64,000 bases of DNA, taken from NCBI RefSeq assembly GCF_013927005.1, contig NZ_CP055930.1, forward strand, positions 5,208,001-5,272,000, written 5' to 3'. A program made the position numbers and the translations under genes. This stretch comes from Enterobacter sp. RHBSTW-00175 (GTDB lineage: Bacteria > Pseudomonadota > Gammaproteobacteria > Enterobacterales > Enterobacteriaceae). The stretch's first letter is position 1, and each line of letters starts with the position of its first letter. Under the pieces are notes generated by a model. It was not told the origin of the DNA. It saw only the letters and a list, made by a program, of their open reading frames with translations, and searched no databases. Below are positions 53,846-64,000 of the stretch, piece by piece.

Positions 53846-55756
53846 TTACTCCGCTGTTGGGTTCGCGAGGAACCGAACCGCGCGTTTAATGTCCCGCGTA
53901 CGCGGCGCGGGCGGCAGGCTTGCCAGGAAAGTGGCACCATACGGGCGCATCACCAGCCGGTTGTCGCAGATAACCAGCACGCCACGGTCGGTGACATCGC
54001 GAATAAGACGCCCTACCCCTTGCTTCAGGGTAATCACCGCATCAGGCAGTTGCACCTCGTCAAAGGGATCGCCGCCCCGCAGGCGGCAGTCTTCCATACG
54101 CGCTTTGAGTAATGGATCGTCCGGCGAAGTAAACGGCAGTTTATCGATAATAACCAGTGAGAGCGTATCACCGCGCACGTCTACGCCTTCCCAGAAACTG
54201 CTGGTTGCCACCAGCAGGGCATTACCGGCGCTGACAAACTGTTGCAGCAGTTGCCCTTTACTGGTTTCCCCCTGGAGCAGTACCGGTAAAGTCATGGTGG
54301 CGCGGAACTGTTCTGCCAGGTCGCGCATCATGGCGTGGGAGGTACAGAGCATAAAGCAGCGGCCATTATTGGCTTCGATCATCGGCTTCAGCATCGCCGC
54401 CAGGTGGCGTGCGGCACCGGGCTGGTTTGGCAGCGGCAGATTGCGCGGCACACAGAGCAGCGCCTGTTTTTCGTAATCAAACGGGCTTGGCAGCAGCAGG
54501 GATTCGGCCTGCTCAATTCCCAGACGTTCGGTGAAGTGGTGTAAATCGTCATTCACCGACAGCGTTGCCGAGGTAAAAATCCAGCTCCCCGGTTTTTGCG
54601 CCATCACCTCTTTGAATTTATCCGCCACGGTTAAAGGCGTCAGGGCCAGGGTGAAATGGCGTGAAGTGCATTCGTACCAGTAACTGAATCCTGGCTGGTT
54701 GATCTCTTTGAGTCGTTTCAGACGGCCACGGTACACAGCCGCGCGCTCAAAAGCGGCGTCAAGCAACGCGGAGCGCCCAAGCGACAGTTTTGCCACGTCG
54801 TAGCAAAGCTCCAGCGAATCATCCAGCAACAGCAATGCGCGCTGGATATTTTTATCGGCCAGCAGCTCGCGCAGGTTACCGCGATAACCCGGCTCCCCGA
54901 GCTGTAAGCGGAAATCCTGCGCGCTTTGCGCCAGACGGTCGGCACATTTTTGCAGCTGTTGGGTATCTTTTAACTCTGTGCGATAGGCAATGGTGAAATC
55001 TTTCGCCAGGTCCAGAAGCTGACGGCTGGAGATCGACTGGCCAAAATACTGGCTGGCAATATCGGGCAGCTGATGTGCTTCATCGAAGATCATGACGTCG
55101 GCTTCCGGGATCAGCTCGCCAAACCCGCTGTCCTTCACCACCATATCCGCCAGAAACAGATGATGGTTTACCACCACCACATCCGCATCCATTGCCGTTT
55201 TACGCGCCTTTACCACAAAACAGTCTTTATACAGCGGGCAGTCGCTGCCAAGGCAGTTATCGTTGGTGCTCGTCACCAGCGGCCAGGCCTGCGAGTCTTC
55301 CGCCACGCTCGCACAGGTGCTGATATCTCCGTCTTCGGTCTGATTCGCCCACGCCCGCAGGATGATGACATCACTCAGGGTTTGTACCGGGAGATCGCCC
55401 CCGGCCAGCGCCTGTTGTTCCAGACGCTCAAGGCAAAGGTAGTTGGAGCGGCCTTTCAGCAATGCCAGTCGCCCTTTGTATTTCAGTGCCTTAGCCACCG
55501 TGGGCAGATCGCGGCTATAGAGCTGATCCTGTAACGCTTTAGATCCCGTGGAGATGATCACTTTCTTTTTTGCACGCAGCGCCGGGGCCAGATAAGCGTA
55601 GGTTTTACCGGTTCCAGTGCCTGCCTCCACCACCAGCGGTTGTGCATTGTCGATTGCGTGCGCAACGGCGTGCGCCATATGGCGCTGAGGTTCACGCGGC
55701 TTAAAGCCGGGGATCGCCTGCGCTAACTGACCATCTGCTGAAAAATCGTCTGCCAC
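53846..55756 (-). CDS. yoaA: XPD/DinG-family ATP-dependent helicase YoaA
   Basis: This superfamily 2 helicase aids DNA damage tolerance. The 636 residues show Walker A EAGTGTGKT, the iron-sulfur cysteines (STCASVAED, NCLGSDCPLYKDC), DEAH in MIFDEAHQLPD, and C-terminal motifs VATSSFWEGVDVRGD and QGVGRLIRD. Start is GTG 55756, as in E. coli. Divergent from yoaB over 132 bp. Confidence 0.96.
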   Translation of the reverse strand: MADDFSADGQLAQAIPGFKPREPQRHMAHAVAHAIDNAQPLVVEAGTGTGKTYAYLAPALRAKKKVIISTGSKALQDQLYSRDLPTVAKALKYKGRLALLKGRSNYLCLERLEQQALAGGDLPVQTLSDVIILRAWANQTEDGDISTCASVAEDSQAWPLVTSTNDNCLGSDCPLYKDCFVVKARKTAMDADVVVVNHHLFLADMVVKDSGFGELIPEADVMIFDEAHQLPDIASQYFGQSISSRQLLDLAKDFTIAYRTELKDTQQLQKCADRLAQSAQDFRLQLGEPGYRGNLRELLADKNIQRALLLLDDSLELCYDVAKLSLGRSALLDAAFERAAVYRGRLKRLKEINQPGFSYWYECTSRHFTLALTPLTVADKFKEVMAQKPGSWIFTSATLSVNDDLHHFTERLGIEQAESLLLPSPFDYEKQALLCVPRNLPLPNQPGAARHLAAMLKPMIEANNGRCFMLCTSHAMMRDLAEQFRATMTLPVLLQGETSKGQLLQQFVSAGNALLVATSSFWEGVDVRGDTLSLVIIDKLPFTSPDDPLLKARMEDCRLRGGDPFDEVQLPDAVITLKQGVGRLIRDVTDRGVLVICDNRLVMRPYGATFLASLPPAPRTRDIKRAVRFLANPTAE

Positions 55757-55888
55757 GGTGCTCTCTCACTGTATTTTTACACAGGGATTATGTCAGCCCG
55801 CTCTCGCCAGTGCCACCCCAAATAGTGACGAGGCGAGAACAATATGGCAGTCTTGCCGCCTGATATGAAAAATAACGAGGAAACGTTT

Positions 55889-56233
55889 ATGACAATTGTG
55901 CGCATTGATGCCGAAGCCCGCTGGTCTGATGTGGTTATCCATAATCAGACGCTGTACTACACCGGCGTGCCGGCAAACCTGGATGCAGACGCTTTCGAAC
56001 AGACGGCCAACACGCTGGCGCAAATTGATGCCGTGCTGGTCAAGCAAGGCAGCGACAAGTCCCGCATTCTGGATGCGACCATTTTCCTGGCGAATAAAGA
56101 GGATTTCGCGGCGATGAACAAAGCCTGGGATGCGTGGGTAGTGGCGGGTCACGCGCCTGTACGCTGTACCGTACAGGCCACGCTGATGAAACCGGAATAT
56201 AAGGTTGAGATCAAGATTATCGCGGCGGTCTAA
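55889..56233 (+). CDS. yoaB: RidA-family protein YoaB
   Basis: The 114-residue trimeric RidA (YjgF) family protein is expected to deaminate reactive enamines or imines. It contains IDAEARWSDVVIHNQTLYYTG and the C-terminal GHAPVRCTVQATLMKPEYKV with the conserved arginine. ATG 55889 has GAGG upstream; an earlier in-frame start is unlikely. Convergent with yoaH, 6 bp apart. Confidence 0.95.
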   Translation: MTIVRIDAEARWSDVVIHNQTLYYTGVPANLDADAFEQTANTLAQIDAVLVKQGSDKSRILDATIFLANKEDFAAMNKAWDAWVVAGHAPVRCTVQATLMKPEYKVEIKIIAAV

Positions 56234-56239
56234 GCCCGA

Positions 56240-56425
56240 TTACTCTTCTTCATCTTCGTCTTCAAATCGCGCCACGATCCGCTCGCCGGTATGACTGGCG
56301 CGAATTTCCTGCGCGACAACGGTTATCGCCTCGCCGCTACTCATGCCCTGGGTCATCAGTTCCTGAATGCGCTCTACAGCTTTCTGCTGTTGCTCGTGGC
56401 TCAGAGAAGGTAAACCTGCAAACAT
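56240..56425 (-). CDS. yoaH: UPF0181 family protein YoaH
   Basis: This small 61-residue, mostly helical protein contains [20 protein letters not shown] and an acidic tail [11 protein letters not shown] 56425 follows AGGAG with proper spacing, so the upstream TTG is rejected. Divergent from pabB. Function unknown. Confidence 0.93.
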
Positions 56426-56477
56426 CGTCAACTCCTGCTAAATTATTCGCGCTAATTATTTCACGCTGCCCGGTAGT

Positions 56478-57845
56478 ATGCCACACATGAACATGCGCTT
56501 CCCCACTGTTATTATCTTGCCCTGGCGTACAGACGCTGCTGAATTTTGGTTTGCCCGTCTGAGCCATCTTCCTTTTGCGATGCTGCTGCACTCCGGCCAC
56601 GCAGACCACCCCTATAGCCGCTTTGATATTCTGGTGGCTGACCCGCGGGGTACGCTGGTGACGCAGGGTGACACCACGACGGTATCCCTGGCTGATGTTC
56701 AGACCTCCACTGATGACCCGCTCCTCCTGCTTCAGCAGGCTCTCGATTCACTGGACTTACACGCGCCAGCAAACCCCGACCTGCCATTCCAGGGCGGTGC
56801 TCTGGGCTTATTTGGCTATGATTTAGGTCGCCGTTTCGAAACGCTGCCGGACCTCGCAAAGCAGGATATTTCCCTGCCGGACATGGCCGTGGGGCTGTAT
56901 GACTGGGCAATCATTGTTGATCACCGCAAACAGGTCGTTTCCCTGTTAAGTCATACTGATATCGCGCAACGCCGCGCCTGGCTCGACGCGCAAACGCCTG
57001 TCGCCAGTCGCGATTTTCGCCTTACTTCCGGGTGGCGTTCGAATATGACGGCGCAGGAATACGCGGATAAATTCGCCAGCGTTCAGGCGTATCTGCAAAG
57101 CGGCGACTGTTATCAGGTCAACCTTGCGCAGCGTTTCCAGGCGACGTATCAGGGGGATGAGTGGCAGGCGTTTACCCGCCTAAATGCCAGCAATAAGGCA
57201 CCGTTCAGCGCGTTCCTGCGCCTTGAACATGGCGCGATTTTAAGCCTGTCGCCGGAACGTTTTATTCATCTGGCGGAAGGGACCATTCAGACCCGGCCAA
57301 TTAAAGGTACGCTACCGCGTCTTGCCGACCCTGTCGCCGACCGTCAGCAGGCAGAAAAACTCGCCGCTTCCCCGAAAGACCGGGCTGAGAATCTGATGAT
57401 TGTGGATTTGATGCGTAACGATATTGGCCGTGTTGCCGAGCCGGGTAGCGTGCGCGTACCTGAGCTATTTGTTGTCGAACCCTTCCCGGCCGTACATCAT
57501 CTGGTTAGTACCATTACCGCGCACCTGCCGGACTCGCGCACCGCTTGCGACCTGCTGCGTGCCGCATTTCCGGGTGGCTCAATCACCGGAGCGCCAAAGG
57601 TGCGGGCGATGGAAATTATCGACGAGCTGGAGCCTCACCGTCGTAACGCATGGTGCGGCAGTATTGGGTATGTGAGCCTGTGCGGCACAATGGACACCAG
57701 CATTACGATCCGCACCCTGACGGCCTGTGAGGGAACACTGTATTGCTCTGCCGGAGGAGGCATCGTTGCTGACAGCCAGGTTGAGGCGGAATATCAGGAA
57801 ACCTTTGATAAAGTTAACCGTATCCTGAAACAACTGGAGAACTAA
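56478..57845 (+). CDS. pabB: Aminodeoxychorismate synthase component 1
   Basis: PabB converts chorismate and ammonia to 4-amino-4-deoxychorismate for folate synthesis, with PabA as glutaminase. The 455 residues are close to E. coli. The chorismate-binding motifs IKGTLPR, DRAENLMIVDLMRNDIGRV and PGGSITGAPKVRAMEIIDELE are present; Lys of PIKGT is the expected catalytic residue. Starts at 56478, 56487 and 56493 are all possible and lack a clear ribosome site. nudL follows after 3 bp. Confidence 0.95.
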   Translation: MPHMNMRFPTVIILPWRTDAAEFWFARLSHLPFAMLLHSGHADHPYSRFDILVADPRGTLVTQGDTTTVSLADVQTSTDDPLLLLQQALDSLDLHAPANPDLPFQGGALGLFGYDLGRRFETLPDLAKQDISLPDMAVGLYDWAIIVDHRKQVVSLLSHTDIAQRRAWLDAQTPVASRDFRLTSGWRSNMTAQEYADKFASVQAYLQSGDCYQVNLAQRFQATYQGDEWQAFTRLNASNKAPFSAFLRLEHGAILSLSPERFIHLAEGTIQTRPIKGTLPRLADPVADRQQAEKLAASPKDRAENLMIVDLMRNDIGRVAEPGSVRVPELFVVEPFPAVHHLVSTITAHLPDSRTACDLLRAAFPGGSITGAPKVRAMEIIDELEPHRRNAWCGSIGYVSLCGTMDTSITIRTLTACEGTLYCSAGGGIVADSQVEAEYQETFDKVNRILKQLEN

Positions 57846-57848
57846 CGG

Positions 57849-58427
57849 GTGGAGAAAGATAACCTGACGCTGGATGATTTTTTGTCGCGATTCCAGCTTT
57901 TGCGTCCGCAGACGCGCCGCGAAACGCTGAACAACCGTCAGGCTGCCGTGCTGATCCCGGTTGTGCGGCGCGAACACCCGGGCTTATTGCTCACTCAGCG
58001 TTCACCGCACTTGCGCAAGCACGCCGGGCAGGTCGCGTTTCCGGGCGGTGCGGTTGACAGCACTGATGCGTCATTAATTACCGCGGCGCTGCGTGAAGCA
58101 CAGGAAGAGGTTGCCATCCCGCCTGAGTCTGTTGAAATTATTGGAGTTTTGCCGCCGGTCGACAGCGTAACGGGCTTTCAGGTCACGCCGGTGGTGGGCA
58201 TCATTCCCCCCGACCTTCAGTATCACGCCAGCGTGGATGAAGTCTCTGCGGTATTTGAAATGCCGCTGGAAGAGGCCCTTCGTCTTGGTCGCTATCATCC
58301 TCTGGATATTCAGCGCCGTGGACATGCTCACCGTGTGTGGCTCTCCTGGTATCAGCATTATTTTGTCTGGGGCATGACGGCGGGTATCATTCGTGAGCTG
58401 GCGCTGCAAATCGGCCTGAAGCCTTGA
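57849..58427 (+). CDS. nudL: Nudix hydrolase NudL
   Basis: This 192-residue Nudix hydrolase probably acts on CoA-type or nucleotide diphosphates. The Nudix box begins at [19 protein letters not shown] and continues with QEEVAI. Start GTG 57849 corresponds to E. coli. Linked to pabB by 3 bp, so it is translated from the same message. Confidence 0.94.
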   Translation: MEKDNLTLDDFLSRFQLLRPQTRRETLNNRQAAVLIPVVRREHPGLLLTQRSPHLRKHAGQVAFPGGAVDSTDASLITAALREAQEEVAIPPESVEIIGVLPPVDSVTGFQVTPVVGIIPPDLQYHASVDEVSAVFEMPLEEALRLGRYHPLDIQRRGHAHRVWLSWYQHYFVWGMTAGIIRELALQIGLKP

Positions 58428-58611
58428 CTATACTTTACATTCCACCCTTTTCTGCCAGGTTTGCGATCGCTGTCGCGCTATTAGCAAAACAGCTGTTATC
58501 CATTAGTTTAATTCATGTGAATAGTTAAGCCGAGGCCAGTGTTCCCTCTTACACTATGCGCAGTTATAACATCGTTACTGGAAACCCGGTAACCCTGTCA
58601 GGAGTGTGAAA

Positions 58612-59976
58612 GTGATTAGTATATTCGACATGTTCAAAGTGGGAATTGGTCCTTCTTCTTCCCATACTGTAGGGCCGATGAAGGCCGGTAAACAGTTCGT
58701 CGATGACCTGGTCGAAAAAGGATTACTGGAAAGCGTTACCCGTGTTGCCGTGGATGTCTACGGCTCGCTGTCATTGACGGGTAAAGGCCACCACACCGAT
58801 ATCGCCATTATTATGGGTCTGGCGGGCAATATGCCGGACACTGTTGATATTGATGCCATCCCGGCATTCATCCGCGACGTTGAAACACGCGGTCGCCTGC
58901 TGCTGGCAAACGGCCAGCACGAAGTGGATTTCCCGCAGGATGACGGAATGCGTTTTCGCAGCGACAACCTGCCGCTGCATGAAAATGGCATGACCATCCA
59001 TGCCTGGAACGGCGAAAAAGAGATTTACAGCAAAACGTACTACTCCATCGGCGGTGGTTTTATCGTTGATGAAGAGCACTTTGGCAAAGACAGTGCTGGC
59101 GACGTCAGCGTGCCGTATCCGTTCAAGTCTGCCACCGAAATGCTGGCGTATTGCAAAGAGACGGGGCTGTCACTCTCCGGCATGGTGATGCAGAACGAAC
59201 TGGCGCTGCACAGCAAGAAAGAGATTGAAGACTACTTTGCTAACGTGTGGCAAACCATGCGTGCCTGTATCGATCGCGGTATGAATACCGAAGGCGTACT
59301 GCCTGGCCCACTGCGCGTTCCGCGTCGTGCTTCTGCCCTTCGCCGGATGCTGGTTACAACCGATAAATTCTCCAACGACCCGATGAATGTGGTCGACTGG
59401 GTGAACATGTTTGCGCTTGCGGTAAACGAAGAGAACGCCGCTGGCGGTCGTGTTGTTACCGCACCAACCAACGGCGCGTGCGGCATTGTTCCGGCGGTGC
59501 TGGCCTATTACGATCACTTTATTGAATCTGTCAGCCCGGATATCTATATCCGTTACTTCCTGGCGGCAGGTGCAATTGGCGCGCTGTACAAAATGAACGC
59601 CTCTATCTCTGGCGCTGAAGTCGGTTGCCAGGGCGAAGTGGGCGTGGCCTGTTCTATGGCGGCTGCCGGTCTTGCAGAACTACTGGGTGCAAGCCCTGAG
59701 CAGGTGTGTGTTGCTGCCGAAATTGGTATGGAGCATAACCTCGGTCTGACCTGTGACCCGGTCGCAGGCCAGGTGCAGGTGCCTTGTATCGAGCGTAACG
59801 CAATCGCATCCGTGAAAGCGATCAATGCGTCCCGCATGGCGATGCGCCGTACCAGCGAACCACGCGTATCGCTGGATAAGGTTATCGAAACCATGTATGA
59901 AACGGGTAAAGACATGAACGCTAAATATCGCGAAACCTCGCGTGGCGGGCTGGCCATTAAGGTGCAGTGCGACTAA
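58612..59976 (+). CDS. sdaA: L-serine dehydratase 1
   Basis: This iron-sulfur serine deaminase makes pyruvate and ammonia. The 454-residue length equals E. coli SdaA. Characteristic blocks are [19 protein letters not shown] at the start, [17 protein letters not shown] and [20 protein letters not shown], with cysteines that bind the 4Fe-4S centre. The second GTG (58612) is preferred because AGGAG is seven bases upstream; GTG 58606 is too close. A terminator follows. Confidence 0.96.
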   Translation: MISIFDMFKVGIGPSSSHTVGPMKAGKQFVDDLVEKGLLESVTRVAVDVYGSLSLTGKGHHTDIAIIMGLAGNMPDTVDIDAIPAFIRDVETRGRLLLANGQHEVDFPQDDGMRFRSDNLPLHENGMTIHAWNGEKEIYSKTYYSIGGGFIVDEEHFGKDSAGDVSVPYPFKSATEMLAYCKETGLSLSGMVMQNELALHSKKEIEDYFANVWQTMRACIDRGMNTEGVLPGPLRVPRRASALRRMLVTTDKFSNDPMNVVDWVNMFALAVNEENAAGGRVVTAPTNGACGIVPAVLAYYDHFIESVSPDIYIRYFLAAGAIGALYKMNASISGAEVGCQGEVGVACSMAAAGLAELLGASPEQVCVAAEIGMEHNLGLTCDPVAGQVQVPCIERNAIASVKAINASRMAMRRTSEPRVSLDKVIETMYETGKDMNAKYRETSRGGLAIKVQCD

Positions 59977-59986
59977 TACCTCGCTC

Positions 59987-60016
59987 TCGCCCATCTGCAA
60001 CGGATGGGCGAATTTT
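59987..60016 (+). terminator. Terminator of sdaA
   Basis: TCGCCCATC (59987-59995) pairs with GATGGGCGA (60003-60011), 7-nt loop, followed by TTTT, 10 bp after the sdaA stop. Confidence 0.85.
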
Positions 60017-60108
60017 CCCCTTCTTTCTCGTCGCCTTAGCATTTCCCCACTACACTTTCTCTGTTGCTTCTGGCTTTTGGTGCCAGTGGCGTTTCAGGCG
60101 ACCGTTTT

Positions 60109-61707
60109 ATGCAAACTGCACAAACGATCATTAAAAACTACCGCCAAAAACGCGTTATCGTCAGTGTCACGGTCGCGCTTCTTACGCTCATCCTTACGCT
60201 GGGAATTCGGTTTATTTCACAGCGCAATTTAAATCAGGAACAGATCCGCGACTTTACCAGCCACACCGTTGATTCGATGGATAAAGTCCTGCTTTCGTTA
60301 GAAAACCGTCGCGGTATGCTGCAATCATTGGTCGGCCAGCCCTGCACGCAAGCGCATCTGGTGCTGCGAAAGCAAGCCGCCATTTTGCAAACCGTTCGCT
60401 CCATCGCGCTGGTCAAGGATGGCGTGCTGTATTGTTCGAGTATCTTCGGAACGCGGGACGTTCTTGTACGTGAGGTACAGCCCACTTTACCCAATAACGC
60501 ACCCCGGCTCATTTTATCGACCGATCAGTGGCTGCTGAAAGGCAGCCCAATCCTCATCCAGTGGTATCCCGTTTCACAAAGTGGTGAAGATGGGGTGATG
60601 GAGATTGTTAACATTGATCTCATCACCCGAATGATGCTGGAGCCGCAACCTCCACTGATTACTGACGTTGTCCTGAGGGTGGGCAACAACTTCCTGCGCT
60701 ACGGGCAACAGGTGACGGATAACCTGACCTTTGATGATGGCGATTCGCTTCTGCACAAAGCGTCATCACACTATCCCTTCAGCATTACGGTGAGTGGCCC
60801 CGGCCCCGGGAAACTGGCGCTGAAAAATCTGCCAACCCAGTTACCGCTGGCGCTCATGCTCAGCCTGCTGCTTGGCTATGTCGCCTGGCTTGCAACGGCC
60901 AGGAGAATGAGCTTCACGTGGGAAATTAACATGGGGCTGGCGGCGCGTGAATTTGAACTCTTCTGTCAGCCGCTGGTGAATGCCCGGACGCAGAATTGTG
61001 TTGGCGTTGAAATTTTACTGCGCTGGAATAACCCGCGTCAGGGCTGGATTTCCCCTGAAGTGTTTATCCCTCTGGCAGAAGAGCACAACCTGATAGTCCC
61101 GCTAACCCGCTATGTTATTACCGAAACGGTTCGTCAGATTGGCTTTTTTCCCGCGTCCTCTGGGTTTCAGATAGGTATTAACGTTGCCGCCAGCCATTTT
61201 CGCCACGCCACCCTATTGCAGGATCTCAACCATTCCTGGTTTAACGTGGGTCCGGCTCAGCAGTTGGTTATCGAATTAACCGAGCGCGATGCACTTATGG
61301 ATGTGGACTACCGGATAGTGCGTGAGCTTCACAATAAAGGGGTGAAGCTCGCCATTGATGATTTTGGGACAGGAAACAGTTCGCTCTCCTGGCTGGAAAA
61401 GCTGCACCCGGATGTACTGAAAATCGATCAGTCATTTACTACGGCGATTGGTACGGACGCGGTGAATTCGACCGTGACGGATATCATCATCGCGCTGGGT
61501 CAGCGACTCAATATTGAACTGGTTGCGGAAGGTGTAGAAACCGAGGAGCAGGCACAGTATCTGCGCTGCCACGGTGTGCATATCTTGCAGGGATTTTTTT
61601 ACGCCCGGCCGATGCCGTTGCGGGAGTTTCCAAAATGGCTGGCGGGGAGCTCGCCTCCGCCAGCGCGTCATAACGGGCACATCGTGCCCTTAATGCCGTT
61701 ACGTTAG
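60109..61707 (+). CDS. pdeD: c-di-GMP phosphodiesterase PdeD (CSS-motif sensor and EAL domain)
   Basis: This 532-residue inner-membrane protein has a first membrane segment (VSVTVALLTLILTLGIRFIS), a periplasmic CSS sensor domain with LVGQPC and LYCSSIFG, and a second segment near LMLSLLLGYVAWLA. The cytoplasmic EAL domain has VEILLRW, NVAASHF, ELTERD, IDDFGTGNSS, DVLKIDQSF and AEGVETEEQ, so it should be catalytically competent. DsbB/DsbA redox state controls CSS proteins in E. coli. Start ATG 60109 matches the E. coli length. Confidence 0.95.
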   Translation: MQTAQTIIKNYRQKRVIVSVTVALLTLILTLGIRFISQRNLNQEQIRDFTSHTVDSMDKVLLSLENRRGMLQSLVGQPCTQAHLVLRKQAAILQTVRSIALVKDGVLYCSSIFGTRDVLVREVQPTLPNNAPRLILSTDQWLLKGSPILIQWYPVSQSGEDGVMEIVNIDLITRMMLEPQPPLITDVVLRVGNNFLRYGQQVTDNLTFDDGDSLLHKASSHYPFSITVSGPGPGKLALKNLPTQLPLALMLSLLLGYVAWLATARRMSFTWEINMGLAAREFELFCQPLVNARTQNCVGVEILLRWNNPRQGWISPEVFIPLAEEHNLIVPLTRYVITETVRQIGFFPASSGFQIGINVAASHFRHATLLQDLNHSWFNVGPAQQLVIELTERDALMDVDYRIVRELHNKGVKLAIDDFGTGNSSLSWLEKLHPDVLKIDQSFTTAIGTDAVNSTVTDIIIALGQRLNIELVAEGVETEEQAQYLRCHGVHILQGFFYARPMPLREFPKWLAGSSPPPARHNGHIVPLMPLR

Positions 61708-61713
61708 AAACAC

Positions 61714-63273
61714 TTATTCATCTTCGTCATGCACTGATTGCTCTTTAACAATACGCACCAAATCAACACGGTAGTCGTTCGCTTCGACAATCGTGATGTG
61801 CAACGGCGGCAGTTCGATGATGTCGCCAGCACGCGGAATTTGTCCTTTTACCGAAATGACCAGACCTGCCACGGTGGCAATGTCTTCCTCATCGTTGAGC
61901 ACGTTTTCAACGCCCAGCGTATGGGATAACGCGTGCAGATCGGTGGTACCTTTTACCAGCCATCCTTCACCATCGGCGACGATTTCCGGGGTTTCATCCG
62001 CATCCGGGAATTCACCTGCAATAGCTTCCAGCACGTCCAGCGGCGTGACTAGCCCCTGCACGACACCAAACTCGTTAGTCACGATAACAAAGCTGCCGCG
62101 GGCACGACGCAACACGCCCAGCAGGTTAATCGGATCCAGCGTTTCAGGGACCACGATAGCAGGCGATGCTGCGGCAATGGCTTCAACGTTGCCCCCCTCT
62201 TCCAGGGCCACCAGCAGCTCTTTCGCGCGCACGATACCGACTATCTCATCGAGTTCACCACGGCACACCGGGAACAGGCTGTGCGGCGACGAGAGCAACT
62301 GCTGGCGAATTTCATCAATACTGAGATTAGCGTCTACCCAACTGATTTCACCGCGTGGGGTCATTATCCCGCGTAGCGAACGGGAGGCCAGAGAAAGCAC
62401 ACCGTTAATCATGTAACGCTCTTCTTCGACAAACGCCCCTTCAGGTACCGGAACCGGGTTACGGTTGTCTGAATCAGCCTGCACGTTCACCTGACGGCGA
62501 CCGCCCATCAGACGTAAGATCGCATCAGCTGTACGGGCGCGCAGCGGCTGATTCGACTGCTGTTTGATAAAGTTACGACGCGCAATCTGATTAAACAGCT
62601 CGATGAGGATCGAGAAGCCAATTGCGGCATACAGGTAACCTTTCGGAATATGGAAGCCAAACCCTTCTGCCACCAGGCTCAGGCCAATCATCAGAAGGAA
62701 GCTCAGACAAAGTACAACGACCGTCGGATGCTGGTTCACGAAGCGCGTCAGCGGTTTAGACGCCAGCAGCATGACCGCCATCGCAATAACAACAGCCGCC
62801 ATCATGACCGGCAGATGGTTCACCATACCGACCGCAGTAATCACCGCATCCAGCGAAAACACGGCATCCAGCACCACAATTTGCAGTACCACAACCCAGA
62901 AGCTGGCATAGCCTTTACCGTGGCCATCATCGTGCTGTCTGTTCTCTAACCGTTCGTGAAGCTCCGTCGTCGCTTTGAAAAGCAGGAATATACCCCCGAC
63001 CAGCATGATCAAATCACGGCCGGAGAAGGTGTAATCCATCACGGAGAACAGCGGTTTGGTCAGCGTAACCATCCAAGAGATGACGGACAGCAGCGCCAGT
63101 CGCATAAACAGCGCCAGCGAGAGGCCGATCAGACGCGCTTTATCACGCTGTTTCGGCGGCAGTTTGTCCGCGAGAATGGCAATAAACACCAGGTTATCGA
63201 TACCGAGAACAATCTCAAGTACCACCAGCGTGAGTAATCCCACCCAGATTGACGGGTCCATTAAGAATTCCAT
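61714..63273 (-). CDS. yoaE: TerC/CorC-type membrane protein YoaE
   Basis: The 519-residue protein has an N-terminal TerC domain with seven membrane segments ([38 protein letters not shown]), then two CBS domains ([39 protein letters not shown]) and a CorC/HlyC ion-associated domain. Metal export is likely from the family, as TerC relatives handle manganese. ATG 63273 follows AGGAG. It has a long leader of roughly 190 bases. Confidence 0.94.
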   Translation of the reverse strand: MEFLMDPSIWVGLLTLVVLEIVLGIDNLVFIAILADKLPPKQRDKARLIGLSLALFMRLALLSVISWMVTLTKPLFSVMDYTFSGRDLIMLVGGIFLLFKATTELHERLENRQHDDGHGKGYASFWVVVLQIVVLDAVFSLDAVITAVGMVNHLPVMMAAVVIAMAVMLLASKPLTRFVNQHPTVVVLCLSFLLMIGLSLVAEGFGFHIPKGYLYAAIGFSILIELFNQIARRNFIKQQSNQPLRARTADAILRLMGGRRQVNVQADSDNRNPVPVPEGAFVEEERYMINGVLSLASRSLRGIMTPRGEISWVDANLSIDEIRQQLLSSPHSLFPVCRGELDEIVGIVRAKELLVALEEGGNVEAIAAASPAIVVPETLDPINLLGVLRRARGSFVIVTNEFGVVQGLVTPLDVLEAIAGEFPDADETPEIVADGEGWLVKGTTDLHALSHTLGVENVLNDEEDIATVAGLVISVKGQIPRAGDIIELPPLHITIVEANDYRVDLVRIVKEQSVHDEDE

Positions 63274-63736
63274 GACAAGCTCCTGCTAAAGGAATGACGA
63301 AACGGTGCCCCACTCAACGTGGGCAAATCAAGGGTAGACAGAATTGATGTGTGGCGAGAAACGCCGGTGAAAAAGGCATGAAATAGCCTGGAAGATGTCT
63401 GACGTCGGTGACGGTCCATACAGTGGGCTGCTGCCCTATACTCCTGAACAATTAAACGGAGGCTAAACATATCAGAGACAATGGGTTATTAGCAAAGATT
63501 TACGTTCCTTTGCAAACATCTGTAACACAAGTGCTTTACCTTACCGAAAAATCTGAAATCCGTAGCTAAATTACGGATCTTCATCACATAAATTATTTTT
63601 TCACTATCTAAAATAAATCGCGGAAGTCTTAGTTAATTTAACTCTAACCCTTATCTGAATCGATTCGGTTCACCTAATACGATTCTCAGTACGAATGCCT
63701 GGCAGACGTATTAATGATAATAAAAGGAGGTAGCAA
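63274..63736. promoter_or_regulatory. Divergent yoaE-manX control region
   Basis: These 463 bp contain no gene. Toward yoaE lies a leader with a GGGC/GCCC hairpin near 63424-63435. Toward manX lie an Mlc-type palindrome (63593-63616), a perfect GAATCGATTC (63657-63666) also present at the E. coli manX promoter, and a TCACA half-site near 63584 that could be part of a CRP site. Confidence 0.6.
63593..63616 (+). promoter_or_regulatory. Mlc operator of manXYZ
   Basis: TTATTTTTT and AAAATAA arms around CACTATCT form the A/T-rich palindrome bound by the glucose-responsive repressor Mlc. It lies about 120 bp upstream of the manX start, as in E. coli. Confidence 0.65.
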
Positions 63737-64000
63737 GTGACCATTGCTATTGTAATAGGCACACATGGTTGGGCTGCAGAGCAGTTACTCAAAACAGCAG
63801 AAATGCTGTTGGGCGAGCAGGAAAACGTGGGCTGGATCGATTTCGTTCCCGGTGAAAACGCCGAAACGCTGATTGAGAAATACACTGCTCAACTGGAGAA
63901 GCTGGATACCAGCAAAGGCGTGCTGTTTCTCGTCGATACATGGGGCGGCAGCCCATTCAACGCTGCCAGTCGCATTGTCGTCGATAAAGAGCACTATGAA
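63737..64000 (+). CDS. manX: Mannose PTS component EIIAB, 5' part
   Basis: Only the first 88 codons lie in the window; the frame is open to the end. The EIIA domain starts MTIAIVIGTHGWAAEQLLK with the phosphorylated His10 in GTHGW, and contains VLFLVDTWGGSPFNAASR. Translation starts at GTG 63737 after a strong AAGGAGG, as in E. coli. manY and manZ should follow outside the window. Confidence 0.97.
   Translation, partial: MTIAIVIGTHGWAAEQLLKTAEMLLGEQENVGWIDFVPGENAETLIEKYTAQLEKLDTSKGVLFLVDTWGGSPFNAASRIVVDKEHYE

Noticed and set aside
63274..63480. yybP-ykoY manganese riboswitch upstream of yoaE
   Set aside because: Suggested by the TerC family, but the conserved core could not be aligned; kept only as a low-interest leader.

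Overview
The window is chromosomal DNA from a member of the Enterobacteriaceae, most likely Enterobacter or a close relative. From about 33.4 kb to the right end, gene order, protein lengths and unusual start codons follow Escherichia coli: ymgE, ycgR, emtA, ldcA, cvrA, dadX/dadA, ycgB, fadR, nhaB, dsbB, ycgN, ycgM, ycgL, minCDE, rnd, fadD, yeaY, tsaB, yoaA, yoaB, yoaH, pabB, nudL, sdaA, pdeD, yoaE, manX. REP-type palindromes between these genes support the assignment. The left half is accessory DNA with no E. coli counterpart.

1-4.3 kb: the end of an osmoprotectant-type ABC importer (permease tail, then binding protein), a flavin monooxygenase of the NtaA/SnaA/DszA family, and on the other strand a membrane di-iron desaturase/hydroxylase overlapping a PhnD-like protein that lacks a signal peptide. 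The substrate of this group is unknown.

4.4-20 kb: the main feature, an apparently complete indole-3-acetic acid (auxin) catabolic locus. Sixteen minus-strand genes (iacHABICDEFG, an MHS transporter, pcaIJ, pcaD, catBCA) run without a gene on the other strand and end at a rho-independent terminator. A MarR regulator (iacR) precedes them and a divergent ACS-type transporter lies beyond it. The iac enzymes are expected to convert the auxin to catechol. CatA, CatB, CatC and PcaD then give 3-oxoadipate, and PcaIJ activates it to the CoA ester. The final thiolase (pcaF) is not in the window.

20-33.4 kb: mixed accessory genes. They are an orphan DUF2235 (Tle1-like) hydrolase, a GlxA-type regulator followed by an extra type I GAPDH, a NepI-like efflux pump with a divergent AraC regulator, a sugar porin plus GPH symporter behind a LacI-type operator, periplasmic trehalase, a hairpin-rich repeat element with a second partial copy 7 kb away, and a Fur-boxed siderophore receptor.

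33.4-64 kb: housekeeping core. It covers motility braking (YcgR), peptidoglycan recycling (EmtA, LdcA), D-alanine catabolism (DadAX), fatty-acid control (FadR, FadD, with a FadR box at fadD), disulfide formation (DsbB), division-site selection (MinCDE), RNA processing (Rnd), t6A synthesis (TsaB), folate synthesis (PabB), serine degradation (SdaA), c-di-GMP turnover (PdeD) and mannose PTS entry (ManX, cut by the window end). Functional calls rest on recognised families, motifs and gene order; no database search was run.
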